DNA of 64,000 bases from Isoetes taiwanensis (Eukaryota > Streptophyta > Lycopodiopsida > Isoetales > Isoetaceae), in NCBI GenBank assembly GCA_021234155.1, contig JAJEKV010000087.1:4011242-4075241 (forward strand), in the 5' to 3' direction. Both the position numbers and the translations under genes were made by a program. The notes under the pieces are model-generated. The model made no database searches. It was not told the origin of the DNA and saw only the letters and a program-made list of their open reading frames with translations. This document shows, in pieces, positions 51,521 to 64,000 of this stretch; positions within the stretch are counted from its first letter, which is position 1; the number at the start of each line of letters is the position of its first letter.

Positions 51521-53310
51521 TGCGTAAGCCCCAAAGTTCATTATTCAGCACCTTGGCTTCATTGGTAGCATGAGGGAGTTGTAGAGCATGTTAAGAGAAC
51601 TACATGCCCACATATTATTAAAAAGCGAGACTATTGGGAATTGTGGTTGGTGAATCCATACCATCATGTTTTCCTTCAAAAGTGAGTCCATGTTCAACCT
51701 GGAAGCACATGTATCAGTTATTACGAGGAGGAGCATGGTATTGTAGTGGATGAGCGAGACAAAGGAATGTATTAGGAGGAGGATTTCTGGATCTATGGGA
51801 CTACTGTGAGGCTTTTTGTGGAATGATGAAAAGGGTATTTTTGCCATGCTAGGCTTGGATGTGGTGTTGGTAACACCCTTGTTGACATATTAAGCTAGAG
51901 ATGTGGAAGCCTCGTTGAAGCAAGCTGAAGAAAGTAATGAGGCATCTTGGGATTAGTGATTCGGGATATGCACATGATAGTCATGGTATTCACCTTTTCG
52001 GAGAACTTCTTTATAGAATGTTGTTAGAGCAACAGGATAAGAAATAAAATTATGGGATTAATATTAGTCCTAGATAATTAGTCCCATGTCGGAATATTAA
52101 AATGGCTCCCATCTCCTTATGCAGATGAAGGTATTACAGAGCTCCATTTTACACCGGCTTAGATAGAGTAATTTCTCTTTGTCGGTGGCCAAATCAACAT
52201 CTTTTGCTTCCCAAAAAGTAATACGGTAGAGTTTATGTATTCTTTCATTTAAAGCCATAGTCTTCTTAACATTGACTATGATACACAACCATTTCTGGGT
52301 GGTGTGGTGGAAGGATAGATATATAGAGACCAAAAAAGTGATCTATACCATGATAATTATCTAACACAATTTACACTGCCCATAGATACGAGGTTAAGAT
52401 ATGGCTATTGCTATGTGTTGGAACGGCTTAGCTTTCCTAGTTTCAGAGCTTTGTATTGGACATTTTGTTTCATACAAGTAGTCCAACAATTGAACATATA
52501 TTTACTATTCAACATGATATGTAGTTCACTTAATATGTTGTTATTTCCATCTAATCAAATATCCGATACAAAGTTATTCTACAATGAAAAGAATATTCCT
52601 ATAATCCTTAAGAGCATGGTCCTATGTATTATGATACTTTCATACATCGGAGCGGTATATGATGATGGCATTTCTAACTTATAGTCATACATTCATGTAT
52701 GCCTCTGCCCTATCCAACAATGCAAGTGGTGTGTCCTCGTGGCATATACATTACAATATTTTTTTTTTTGCCTCAAGCCTACTCTTCTATGGATTTCCCA
52801 TGCCATAACGAATCTTGTTCTCTAAAATTTTCATGCCATTACAGAGCTTGGGTTTCAACATAACTATCCTTGTGTGCCTCATTCGTTCCATTCTTGACTC
52901 CTTCTCACGGTTGCTCACGATAGCGACCATTATCGCACAACATTGTCTTCTTCATTTATGTCTTCACAGACGCGTCGTCATGGAAATGAAGCCCGAAGAT
53001 AAAAGCGTCCCAAGACATTGACGCCTTTATATTTATTCCATAATCATTTTGGAAATCAAGGCCCTTCATACAACCAACTGGCAAAAGAAATGAAAACCAC
53101 TTGAAAAGAAATAATCCAAATTGTGGTCCACCACTAGAGACACTTCATGGTGCAATCTGCTACAAAAAGAAATCTGGTTTTAAAAGATGCAAGAACAACA
53201 AGTAAAAATTATCATTGTGCTGGATTTTCATATTTCATAAAGAGAATATTATTAATTTCAATTTAAATAGTGTAGGTAGACATAAATCTAATGAGACACT
53301 GAATCCAAGT
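51521..53310. other. No recognised gene
   Basis: AT-rich DNA with short frames on both strands and a poly(T) run near 52760. I see no supported feature. Confidence 0.4.
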
Positions 53311-53314
53311 CTAA

Positions 53315-53343
53315 CTAGTAACGGGTGCCCGGCGTTGCCGGGC
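53315..53343 (-). mobile_element. Candidate Helitron 3' terminus
   Basis: The minus strand reads a GC-rich hairpin (GCCCGGC-aac-GCCGGGC, 53343-53327), eight bases, then CTAG (53318-53315) followed by T. Helitrons end in a short hairpin plus CTRR and insert before T. The body would lie to the right, but no Rep/helicase coding was found, so it would be non-autonomous or decayed. Confidence 0.5.
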
Positions 53344-53370
53344 ATAAATACAATAGTGTAGGTAGCCATA

Positions 53371-53412
53371 GTATTCTATTCTATTCTATTCTATTCTATT
53401 ATATTCTATTCT
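53371..53412. repeat. (ATTCT)n microsatellite
   Basis: About eight tandem 'attct' units with one variant, just inside the candidate Helitron end. Confidence 0.9.
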
Positions 53413-55129
53413 AAATTCAATTAAAAAAGTAAACGAGTTAGCTCAATGATTGCATTGGTCAAAGTATTCTCATTGGTTAAAGTATTTTATTAGGATATTG
53501 AAATATTTTGGTAAAGGTTCGAGTATTCACATTTCATATTCTAAAACCTTAGATGAATCCATATAAAGATGACTCATTATTTCGTATTCGAAAGCCAATT
53601 GAACTTGTGAACATACTTTCGGAAATTATCACTTTTAATCACCATCTACGTGTCGAGAATGAAGGCGTCCCTTATTACAGGGCCCACGGACTTATGTAGC
53701 ATGCGTGAGCTCACGGCAGTGCTACTAGCAGCATCATCTTTGGTACACCCGGACAACTTGATGCCATTTGGATCCACTCCATCCTAGGAGGCTTAGATCA
53801 TTAGCGGAATACTGGAGCGACAACCCTAAGCCAAGTACTTACAATACAATGTTGTGGTAGCCTTGATCCAGAGGAGGCAAGAGCATCTCATTAAAGCATC
53901 AAGATCGGTCCTCTCTTACATGATATTTCAAACACGGTACATTGCGGGCAAGCATGCTGGTGCTCCAGCGCCGACCGTCCATGCATTGTCACATTCAGTT
54001 CGCGGGGCACACCGCAGTCGCGAGGCAATATCATGTTAGGGTGACGATTGAGGGACGCTTGCGGTGTTTGGAAGCTCTGTATGTCAATATATAGCTCGGC
54101 ATGAAATCCCCAAATCTATCACATCCAGAGTGGAGTATTATACAAAGTTGCTCGGCATATGGAAAGTAACATCTTTGCCACAAAGAGGAGGTTGCCTTTA
54201 ATATCTTTGCCGTATCTTATAAGTAGTGATTGCTGTGTCACGAGATTATTTGCCCTCGAACGCGTGAGGTATGAACTGACCCCCAATGTCCATGTGCAAC
54301 TTCACGTGCACTCATTGAACATCGAGAAATGTAGATAGCTTTGGAAGTGCGGCTGATCCATATCTGCATGTTCCCATGTTTCCATGAGGAAAATAGAGAT
54401 CCCATATCGATGCAATGGAATTGAGACTCTTCTTTGTTGCCATGAAGCCTCGGCAGTTCAAGACACATATGGAGGCACAATTAAGTATTTTATCGGTGTT
54501 AGATGTAAATCTTGCGAGGAGTTCGTCCTTGAGGGTGGTGGAGCTAGGAATCTTCTAGAGCAATGGGGGTTAGATGCCGGAGCGCCATAGCGGAAATGCA
54601 CTAAGTAGGACTAGCGGGGGTGGTTCTGGCGGTTAGCGAAGTGACACCGATTAGAATGCGGCTCGTAGTGGCATCAACCCGCGACCTCTGGGTGTGTGAT
54701 AGCATAATGATGCATTTGTGACCTTTCGACGCGGTGCGGTCCTGAAATTATTAGCTTGCCCACCGGACGATCCTGCACCTCCCGGTGGCCGGATGTTTTA
54801 CATTTCGGGCTAACTTTACCCGGCCCGAATGGGGTGAGATTACGGTCAGCGTGCAGGCCGTCAGTTCAGTGCATACCGCTGATACATGTTGCCTCGGCTT
54901 CGTGTATGCGCAAGCATGGGCTGACAAAGTAGCGGTCGAGGAACCTTGACCACCAAAGTGACTACTTGAACACCTTGTTAAAAATGAGAGGAGATGATTT
55001 TTAGCCTATATCATTTTAAAGATTAGTGTATGCGTTTGAAAACATTTATGGAAGGTATAGGTTAATTATGAGTGGAACTTTGAATTTGAGCAATGATTGA
55101 CATCTTGAATTTTGCGTGGGATGGCTGCA
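53413..55129. other. No recognised gene
   Basis: Several short frames, none recognised. The sequence looks like eroded coding DNA in places (for example 54384-54590 on the plus strand), but no domain can be named. Confidence 0.35.
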
Positions 55130-56290
55130 ACGCTCATGGGCCATTTATTACGGATATTTAAGGACTCGATATTTAAGTATTGGCATTAATATCCATATAG
55201 TTAAGATTTTGCGACATTGCGACAAGAATTGTATCGAGTCGAATTCAATTTTATAAGAGTTCAGGTTTTAAGATTAGTTTCCAGTATTAAGCAATATTGG
55301 GCGTCGCTGCGATAGCTTGGAATGAGAGTTGTTACATCGAGCATAAAGGGCAGAAAACGTTTGCCATGAAAGGTTGAAAAAGGGAATAATAGTAATTTGT
55401 AAAGATTACATGACAAGAGCACACGTCTCACCTATGGTAGTGTTCCACCTCCCAAAGACAAAGTATGGTGGTATCTCTTGGCATTCTTTGGGCTTTAGCT
55501 ACAACATGTTATGCATAGAATGGTGTTTAAATTCAATGGAAGTGTTTGTTTAATTGATGTGTTGGCCTATGTGGGAGGGTAATCCCATTGTTTCAAGATG
55601 ACATTGTAGATATTCAAATTTTTAAATTTCAACGGGGACCCAGGGTTGTTTAGGTGGGATGATATTTACAGAGCATGGCCAATGTTAGTAGTCCATATTA
55701 GGGCCATTCATTGGGATATTTAAGGGCACCGATGATTTAAATTGGCATTAATATCCATATAGTTCAATTTTACACACATTCCATTGTATTTCGTTTTATT
55801 CACTTCAATTTTTCACGGTTTTAGCAAGTTCCCAAGGTTGCAAGTTGATTCCCATTATTCAAAGTTATTCGTGGGCATTAAACTTACTACGAGTAGCTTC
55901 GATGAGGTTGTGCATCAAACATAAAGGGCAAAAGACATTTGCCATGAAGGTTAGGGATCCATCACCTAATACATGGGCATTTGCGGAAGAGATAAGAGCA
56001 CATATGTCTCACCTACGATTACGATGTTCCACCTTCCCAAAGATGAAGTATGGTATTTGCATCTCTTGGCATTGTTGGGCTTTACAATATGTTATGCATA
56101 GAATGGTGTTTAAATTCTAATGGAAGTTAGTTTAATGCCGTGTTGGCCTATGAGGGAGGTAATCATTGATTGTTTCAAGGTGACGGCTGTTTGCAAAATT
56201 CTTTCAATAGGACTTGGGGTTGCTTAGGTGGGATGATGTTGCAAATATCTACCAATGTTAGTCCATGTTAGAGATGGTCCATAATGGTAA
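55130..56290. repeat. Two-copy tandem duplication, about 565 bp
   Basis: 'ggcattaatatccatatagt' occurs near 55182 and 55747, and 'atgttatgcatagaatggtg' near 55507 and 56089, in the same order and spacing. The copies have diverged by many indels. The content is not coding. Confidence 0.8.
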
Positions 56291-56799
56291 TTGACGTTTT
56301 TCTGTTGTGATTACTTAGATACATTTGGTTTGTGCCTTTGTTGATGGTTTATAACTAATATATAGTAAAGAAATGCGCTTTGTGGGTTGTTCAAGATACA
56401 TGTTGTTTGTGGATCAGTTGTATTTAAGTCTTAATCTCTTAAGATGTTCTGGTTTGCATAGAACATTTCCATCTTATCGATCGCAATTGCGATTACATTG
56501 TCTCTTGAGCATACTATGACTGACAAAATGTTGATATATACGCATTATTTGTCGAGCATCATGTGGCCCCTTGATGCAGTTGAACTTTGATAGAAACGAC
56601 CATTAATCCGGTACAAATGTTGAAGTGCCTACCTCAAGCCCTAAAACTTCTATAAAACGCCGCGAACATTATTGAAGCTGAAATTAAGGAGCATTAAAGA
56701 CATTCAAGATCCTCATCATGTTTAGGTAAAGAGCAACCAATCTGCTAGAAGCGGCGTGCTTGCATGCCGCCGATCTACAGCCCTACAAAGGGATAAATT

Positions 56800-57960
56800 C
56801 GGCGTCCAGCGGCGATACGTCGTCGATGAGCGGATGTCGTCGTTGATAAAACCACATGTCGTCGTTCAACGGCGATAGCGTCGTTCGGCGTCGTTCAGCA
56901 GCGGTCATCGGGGCTGGCGATGTCGGTCACTGCGTGGCATAGATGCTGTTTGCCAGGCTGGCGGTAACCGTGTCAAACCGCGTCGGCTAAGCGTCGTTCA
57001 GCGGCGTTCACTGAAGCTGACGTCATGCGTCAATAGTGAAATGAAGGTTGGTGGCGACTGCGTATCAGACCGCGTCGACTTAAGCGATGCGTTGCGGCGT
57101 CACCTGAAAATTTTTTTGCCGTAAAGCCAACCTAACCTAACCACTAACCCACCATCCAGGGCGCATAAGTGGATCCATCGATAGGCTGTATTATTCTTAT
57201 TTTTGAGTGTTCTTCCCTATCTTTGCTATAATGGTCGGCGGTTGAAGACCACCTTCGGCGATATGTTCCTTCTAGCGGTGAAATCCTCCTCCTCCAGGGA
57301 AGACAACTCCGGCAGCTACCTTCTCCGGCAGAACCCTCCCTTCACCATGCATTGGCAAAGATGGTGAAAGGAGCTTCTGGTGCACTTTGCTGCTCCAGCG
57401 TTCCATCAGCGGGAGGCTGGCCCAGGTAGAATGGCTCATAGAGCCAAACAAAAGAAAGCGACATTAATAGTGCGGATAATGATGCAAATGGATTTGCATC
57501 AAGCATGCGTCTCCGGGATGGACATAAGTAATGTATAAGCTTTTTTATGAATGGAAACGATAAGTTTTTATCTGGCTGTGTTGTGTTGTATAGCTTATTT
57601 TATGAATGGGAATGTCGATTATTTTTATTTATTTGTGGTATTTGTATTGTATGTTGTTTGTTATGTTAAGCAATCCGCAGTTAGTCGTTAACGGCGTTGC
57701 GATGGGCACGGTATCCGTTAAGCAGCGTCATATCAGTGGCATATGAGGGGCATCAGGCGGTATAAAGGCGTGTGGCGTACCGATTAATGGGGCATTCGGC
57801 TTGGCGTGGATAACACGGCTTGTCGGATCATCGGCGTGGCATATGAGGGGCATCCGGTGGCGCGAGCGTGTGGCATGCCTAGGTGTCGGGCGGCGTCGGC
57901 AAGGCGTCGTTAAACTGACGTCGCGTGCGTCAAGCAGCGTCGAATATAGTAGAACGACGC
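56800..57960. repeat. GTCG/CGGCG-rich repetitive DNA
   Basis: 56800-57110 and 57680-57960 are dense in variants of 'cgtcgttcagcggcg' and 'gcgtcgg', markedly CpG-rich against AT-rich flanks. The stretch between (57111-57680) is ordinary. No gene is supported; the short frame at 57801-58040 is a repeat translation. Confidence 0.6.
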
Positions 57961-60299
57961 TCGGTTATTGCCGTTGGTACCTTTCGTTTGTTTTGGATTT
58001 TTTTTGCGTGAGTCTTATAGGTAAGATCCTACTGCTTTAATCTTTGTGTTAGAGTTAAACACCTCAAATGCTAATAGATTAGAAGATTGAATCTTGAAAG
58101 TATGTTAAAACTTGGGGATGCATGATCAAGTGTTGAGTCGGTTCCATCCCGAATGGAAGACTAAATGTATCGGGTTTATGCACCTCGAGCGAAGTTTCAA
58201 TCTTCATAGATTACAAAAGATTTGAGTTGCGTGAATATAAAGATGCTTGATGGAGCTCCATTTCAAATGGAGGTTGTATCGGGTTCGGGCACCAGCTAAT
58301 TAATCTTTCTAAATATCATAAACGTTGTATGAATCACGAATCTTAAGAATAAACATTTGATAAAATCATAGAGAAAAAACATGGATTTTATAATTGTGTA
58401 TTACATGGTTTTATTAATATTTTATTGTTTACTAGAAAAACAACATGAATGACGTCGAGGAAGGAATTGAGCAGTAAAGTGGGGCGAGAAAGCTTTAGAA
58501 AGTTACATGGCTGACTTGCCTTGAGAATGTTACCCAACAATTGCCACAAATGGTCAATTAGACCGATGGACCTAGTGCTACAAGAGCTGGGGTGGTGTGC
58601 ATGAAATGAATGCGCCGATGTATGTACCATAAACATGTTTGAATGATTAGTTAACTTTATATCTTGATGTTACTTTTTGGGTTATTGCCAATGAGGCGGT
58701 TATATTGCAATTGTTGATGTGCAAAGGACAAATAAAGCGGATGAGAAAAACATCACCGATATAAACAGAGAATACTTGGTGCGAAATAAGTGGTGCTCTC
58801 GAGGGCGCACATGTGGGGTATTCCAGCGAGGTATAATACGAATCTATGAGCGATAATCAACTACTCTCATGTACTTGAATCGATGTCTTAACTTAGTTTG
58901 CTTGTATTTTGTTTAGGAAGAAATTGAGAATGAAGTGAGCTTCGGCGATTATATAGATTTTGGGGTTATGTTGTCATTGAAGTAGATGATGTTGATACTA
59001 TGAATCGTTCATAGAAAACCTACAAAAGAAAGCCATCAACTTCCTCAAAGAGTATCCCAATGCATTGATAGAACTTCAAGTAATTGCAATGGCGTTTGCC
59101 AAGGTGGAGGAATGACAATGTTCATCAAAATTGGAATGTACTGAATCATGTAGAAAATAATCATGCAACTTCATTACTGACCCTTCTGAATAAAAGATCG
59201 TAGAAATTCAATGCATGGCCTAAGGCAATTATTGCCAGGGCATTTACATATTGGGGTAGGCGGTACATGATTAAAATAGTGGTCCGGTGCTGCTTTGGGA
59301 TTATATATTATGACTAGTGTGAAGTCGTCAAAGATGAATGCATTTGTTCCTTTAATGCCATATGTGAGTCTGAATGCAGCCGGACTTGGCATAAATTGAG
59401 TAAGCATCGATTGGCGCATGCTCATCATAGCCTAAATTCAAATGCCACGAACAATATCAAGCCGGTGACTACGCAAGCTTCACGCCGTGGTGATGCAGGT
59501 TTACGCAAACAGCAAGCATTAAACTGACTCTCAAGTACTAGGCACCAATTGTAGATTTTAGAATGCATATGAATAGGAAGGTTTGCCTGGTAAGTAAAAT
59601 TGTGGGGAGATATATCATGGTTTTATGCTGAAAACTTTGTGTATTGGTGATGAATTGTTCATTGAATATGAATACGGTAGACCAATAGGAGGTCAACTGA
59701 TGATGTACTCGATTACTCATATAATTTTTTGTCGGAATGCACCATTCTTCTTCTTCTTCTTAAATTCTTCTTCTTCTTCTCTTGGAGATAGATTGCATAA
59801 TGAATAAATGTATGCTAATATATGCTTCTAATTGCTGACAGATTTTATATTTAGATTCGTTATTAAATGCTTAAAATTTAACAAACGGGCTCTCAATGTA
59901 TGTATCAATCAGCATATATTCGTTTAATCGGCGTGCGGAGGTGACAAGTGGATATAAGATCACATCAAAGCGTCGTTATCAAAAGTCATTGCGGATATGA
60001 AATTAGAATACATTGAAAGCGTTATGGGTAAACATGGGCACAAGCGCATAATGAAAGAGTACAATGATGAAGATGAGCAGGGAATCTGATGATGAAGATG
60101 ATGACAATGCCCTATGGGCGACTTCCGGCAGGTGGGAACCATATAAGCCCAGAGCATGTTAGATACATTTATTGATCACCGATGGGCTGAACGGTATGAC
60201 ACTCTAACGATGGTCATGAAGATCCCGTTTTATTGGAGGGGCGCGCGGCATTATATCCAGGTGCAAAGCATATATAGATTAGCGGCTTATCTTTAATGA
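57961..60299. other. Unassigned; possible 5' part of CACTA element
   Basis: Short coding-like pieces on the plus strand (for example VIADMKLEYIESVMGKHGHK near 59980-60040) and a 60-bp TTC-rich run near 59745-59782. They precede the TNP2 remnant and may be its eroded 5' coding, but none is recognised. Confidence 0.35.
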
Positions 60300-60499
60300 T
60301 ATTATTAAAGCCTTCAAGCCAAATTCAAATGGAGCAATGCGATTGCGGCTTTGTTAAGAGTAAAATTACAATTGCAATCACTTGACTTATTGAATTTGTA
60401 GTTGGCGGTGGCCTCACGTAGATGCATTTTTATACGAGGTTACTACAAGAAAATACTCCCACAAGGAACACTATGCCCAAAATTAAGCGAGAATAAAAA

Positions 60500-61230
60500 T
60501 ATATTGGCGACTCTTTGGTTTAGGCTACCATAAGATTCAACTTGTCAAATGATTGCATGGTATATTATCGGGATGACATCTACAAGAACAAACATGCCTA
60601 AATGTGAATTGCCTCTACCGAACAATCACGGATGCCAAAGGGAAAGACGATCCGATGAAGGTGTGGTTGCGCTTCACTTTCCATTGATCCCTCATATAAG
60701 GCTATTGTTCGATGTGAATCTCTAGCAGCTCATGGGTTGGTGTGCATATAATAAAGCGGTGACAATGTACTCCAGCGTGGTTAGTATTTTGCAAGCAATG
60801 GAAGCATATTGATGAAACATGGCGAGATTTGGAAGAGCCACGAAATCTCGATTAGGGTTGGCAGCGGATGGTGTTAATCTTGGGTAATCCGGCCAGCGTG
60901 GTCAGCAGCTGATAGTGTTGATCAACTATATAATTTACCGTGGTTATAAACGAGACAGCCATTTAATGGTAGTACACTATTAGTTCGGAATAGAAGAAGC
61001 GGAAAGTCTAAGATCCATTATCTGAAAATGATTGTGACTTTTGACATTGTGGAGTGAAGGTATTGAAGTTTACGGTGTCTCAAAGAGAGAACTTTCGTCT
61101 TTGACGAAGATTTACCTTGAGAACAATCTTAATGTGGACAATGGCTGGTTTTGTACTGAACTCACGGACTCCAAATTAATGCGGATATGTGGCATGTATC
61201 ACTTGTGTGGGTTTAGTGATTGAACTCTCG
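60500..61230 (+). pseudogene. CACTA/En-Spm TNP2-type transposase remnant
   Basis: Pieces appear in the order found in TNP2 transposases but in different frames: FNLSNDCMVYYRDDIYKNKH (60536-60598), HFPLIP (about 60672-60690), WKHIDETW (60799-60822), LGLAADGVN (60852-60878) and LWSEGIEVYGVSKREL (61043-61090). TNP2 is the Transposase_21 family protein that cuts CACTA element ends. Intervening stops and indels make this a dead copy. No CACTA terminal repeats were identified. Confidence 0.75.
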
Positions 61231-64000
61231 CCCGGTCAAGCGGCATTGCTAAAAATGTCTATACAAACTTCTTGAAGATATACGCCAATGGAAAATTGAC
61301 TTGGTACGTGAACCAAGAAAAACATTACCTTGAAGAGCCCACTCCCAAAAGGTTGACAATGAGAGATTGGGGTAACATGTGGGATGCGGTGAAATAAGGT
61401 TAAGGAATGAAGTGGAAACATCCTTCTCTTCCTTCTACCCTATTGAATGAGAGTGAAGATCCATCATCTTGATCCATATCTTTAAAAGCGTTTGATCTAA
61501 TACGAATGCTTACGGACGTAAGGAACCGCAGAATGCGACAAAGGAAGATCTACAGAAAATTTGAGATCAAAATCCCAATGGTTAAATGTCGAAGAAGATA
61601 AGGCCTGAAGTTGGATCGTGCTTACAAAATCTGTGAAACTTGGATTCGGCGATCAAGGCAATAAAGACTCAGAGCCGGATATATGCATTAGTTGCGTGGT
61701 GTTTCTCTAGCGAAGGGAATAGCGGGTTGAAATCTCGCCGGTGGCATAAGATGTTGCGGTTTGTTATGCCTATTGTTAGAACCGTCTACAGCGTGGTCCA
61801 CTACATGCAATATGTCTCTATCGGTTTGAGGTTACGTGCAGTTTAGAAAACACTTCGATGCTGAACTCTCCTTAACTTTTCTTTCTTAAATGATATTTAG
61901 ATGGATTACAAGGAAGGAGAATCACCCAGACAAAATGAAATTGGACATGCGGGAACTAAGATGCGTTGAGGCATGTTGTATGCTAGAAAGAATTCCCAAC
62001 AAGTTTCGGACATACAAACTCACTTACTAGTGCATTTGAGTGAACGAAGTAGGCTTGCGGGCACAACAAATCTAGATGGATGAACATAGAGCGGCTTTGG
62101 GGTCTCACACGGGACTTAGATGCGTCGGAAGGCAAGGCCAGAAGGGTTACATGGCGAGGGTTGAGATTGCCGCGAGGAATCATTATTCTATATCCGCAGG
62201 AGTTCTTGGTAGATCTTGTGCTCCACGATTATGGACGATGAAGACACTCCAACTATAATTGGAGAAGTTCGAGAAAGAGGAAGACCCACACCGAAGAAGA
62301 AATTGTTCACACTAGAAGAGCAGGCAAAAGTCAATAAGTTTCTCATCTACAACTCCATCCCATGGAGAAATGGATAAAAAATGCGAGGAAGAAAAAATAA
62401 AGAGAGATGAGGGAGAGAGGCGCTATCGACCGAAGGTATGGCAACCATTTCCCGGATCATCTGGGGTCACGCCAGAAGTGAGATAAACAATAAATGGCTG
62501 CTCGAACAACTAGAGATGGCAAGACAGCGTGGCGGTACATGTTTCTAGCGAAGAATTTGCATATGCCCCTAAAGGCATTGTCACTGATGACTGTAAGTGC
62601 AGCAATAGCATATAATTCCTGAGTTCGTTCGTTAATTTTACGAACATTTGTTCCTTTACTTTGTAAGTATAATTCCTTATGCATCAATATGGTCTTAGGT
62701 GCTCACTTTAATGACAAAGTGTGGATCTTAGCAGCAGCACTTATGATTGTGGTATATCGGCAAAGTTTAGTATAGTTTGCTGAACGGTGGAACCCAAACC
62801 CAATGTCCAGACAATGTTGGAATGGATTAATTTACTATAAAGACTATCATGGAGGAGTTGGTGGTTGAACATTCCGTAATGGCATTTGATGCCGAATGGT
62901 TTATCTTGTGGTCTTGGTGCTCATGCCGATCTGCCGAGTGGGTGGCATGTTACTTCCAGTTTCAAGCTGCGTCGGTATGGAGTGGTCAAGACACACTTTC
63001 GTGAGGTTGAGCAATGTGAACAAGTATGTTTACTTGGATGCAATAAAATTTATATATGTCATTGAAGGAACTAGTAATAGGAGTTTTTGTAGGTCACCTT
63101 AAGTTCGGATCGCTGCAAGATCGGTGGTGGTTGATAGTTCAATGTAGGCTAAGCTCCGCTAGCATGTTGAAGGTGAAGAAGAGATGGCGGTCGAATAGGG
63201 AGGTTGGGGGGTTAGGCGGAACTATTGTCATGATAGAAGACTACCATCGATTGAACCTTCATTACTTTATTATGATTGTGTATATTTCTTCCCACATATG
63301 AATAAAGAAAATACTTTGGCATGCGAATTTAGGCAACATTAGTATTGCAACGAGTTATCATAGACATTTATGCCAAGTTAATTGGCATCCCTAGTATAGA
63401 CCTATGGCTTGTAGCGCCCGTCAGGCGAGTTCTACATCTGATTGAGTACGCTTTATGTTTGGTAAATGCTGAAATCTTAGAAGATTTACTAAAAATGCAA
63501 GATTCATATGCAAAATCATGTATGTATTCCCTTCCAAAATACAAAATTCATATAAAAACCCATACTACCATTCAAATACCACACAAAACAAAGTGGATGC
63601 AGTTGCACATCAATTAGTATATATCAGCATCGGTCTTGATCCACTCGCGGGCTTCGAAGGTGCTTTCGGCCGGTGATTTTCTCACCCAATCAGGGCAAAC
63701 GCCGAGAAGCATGGAATCCAAACCCTCGTGGTGTCACATTTCCCAATTCGTATACGAGAGCACTTCCCGCGTACCTGGTTAGTGCAGATTTTAACTTTGA
63801 AGTGGGCTTGACCAAATGTTTCCTTCCCAAAGGCCCTATCCTCTAACATCACGGGCCAAGCTTCATGAGCTCACCATGCATTTCTTGAGGCACTTTCGAG
63901 CGTATTGAGAGGAAAGGTTCAGGCCTCCCGATGTCACCCGGCGAGAGTCTTTCTTACCCCCTATCCGCCTTGACTTTGGCCAATAAGCGCTGAACCAGGC
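61231..64000. other. No recognised gene
   Basis: Short plus- and minus-strand frames without recognisable domains. The region directly after the TNP2 remnant (to about 62300) may be its eroded C-terminal coding. 63600-64000 is unassigned. Confidence 0.35.

Noticed and set aside
60442-60455. tactacaagaaaata, similar to a CACTA terminal repeat (CACTACAAGAAAA)
   Set aside because: It lies within or directly next to TNP2 coding remnants, starts with T not C, and has no partner end; probably coincidence.

Overview
The window reads as nuclear DNA of a plant-like eukaryote. Evidence: GT-AG spliceosomal introns, Copia retrotransposons with an initiator-Met-tRNA-type primer site, an L1-type LINE with a plant zf-RVT domain, PIF/Harbinger, CACTA and probable Helitron remnants, and broken copies of OST48 and MOG1. 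I would guess a streptophyte outside the seed plants, at low confidence. Almost every coding region carries stops or single-base frameshifts, so this is mostly mobile-element debris. Uncorrected homopolymer indels in the assembly could explain part of it.

Layout. 0-10.3 kb: degenerate minisatellites built on GTGGTG/CACCAC, including the palindrome CACCACATGTGGTG, with decayed coding fragments, one of them a transposase-like protein (1.4-2.7 kb). 10.35-13.25 kb: a decayed LINE on the minus strand. 13.86-14.37 kb and 29.47-30.55 kb: exons of one minus-strand OST48 (oligosaccharyltransferase 48 kDa subunit) pseudogene, split by a 15.1 kb intron. 14.5-29.3 kb, inside that intron: the most interesting object, two divergent genes around a cluster of near-perfect palindromes. 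The minus-strand gene joins a ParB-like domain to a bacterial-type N4/N6 DNA methyltransferase. The plus-strand gene encodes a transposase-like protein. The motif ctcccgtttcaa and its inverse occur at both edges. I read this as a probable undescribed DNA transposon of about 9 kb that carries its own ParB-methyltransferase. A young Copia element (15636-21418, 5-bp target duplication) is inserted in a methyltransferase exon, and a 202-bp tandem array sits at that gene's 5' end.

30.5-34.7 kb: mostly gene-free, with an 860-bp polypurine tract. 34.8-43.9 kb: nested retroelements. A third RT fragment (43.06-43.85 kb) is cut by a Copia 5' LTR-gag fragment (34.8-36.4 kb), and a near-complete L1-type LINE (36415-43042) with a 16-bp target duplication lies at the LTR edge. 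44-48 kb: a tRNA-derived SINE between GA tracts, then PIF/Harbinger remnants. 49.5-50.6 kb: MOG1 exons. 53-64 kb: a Helitron-like terminus, tandem repeats, GTCG-rich DNA and a decayed CACTA TNP2 transposase.

How the parts may work together: the palindromes lie in the divergent promoter region and in three methyltransferase introns, and they resemble bacterial parS sites in form. A working hypothesis is that the ParB-like/methyltransferase protein, or the linked transposase, recognises them. This copy appears dead: Copia insertion, frameshifts and the tandem array all disrupt it.
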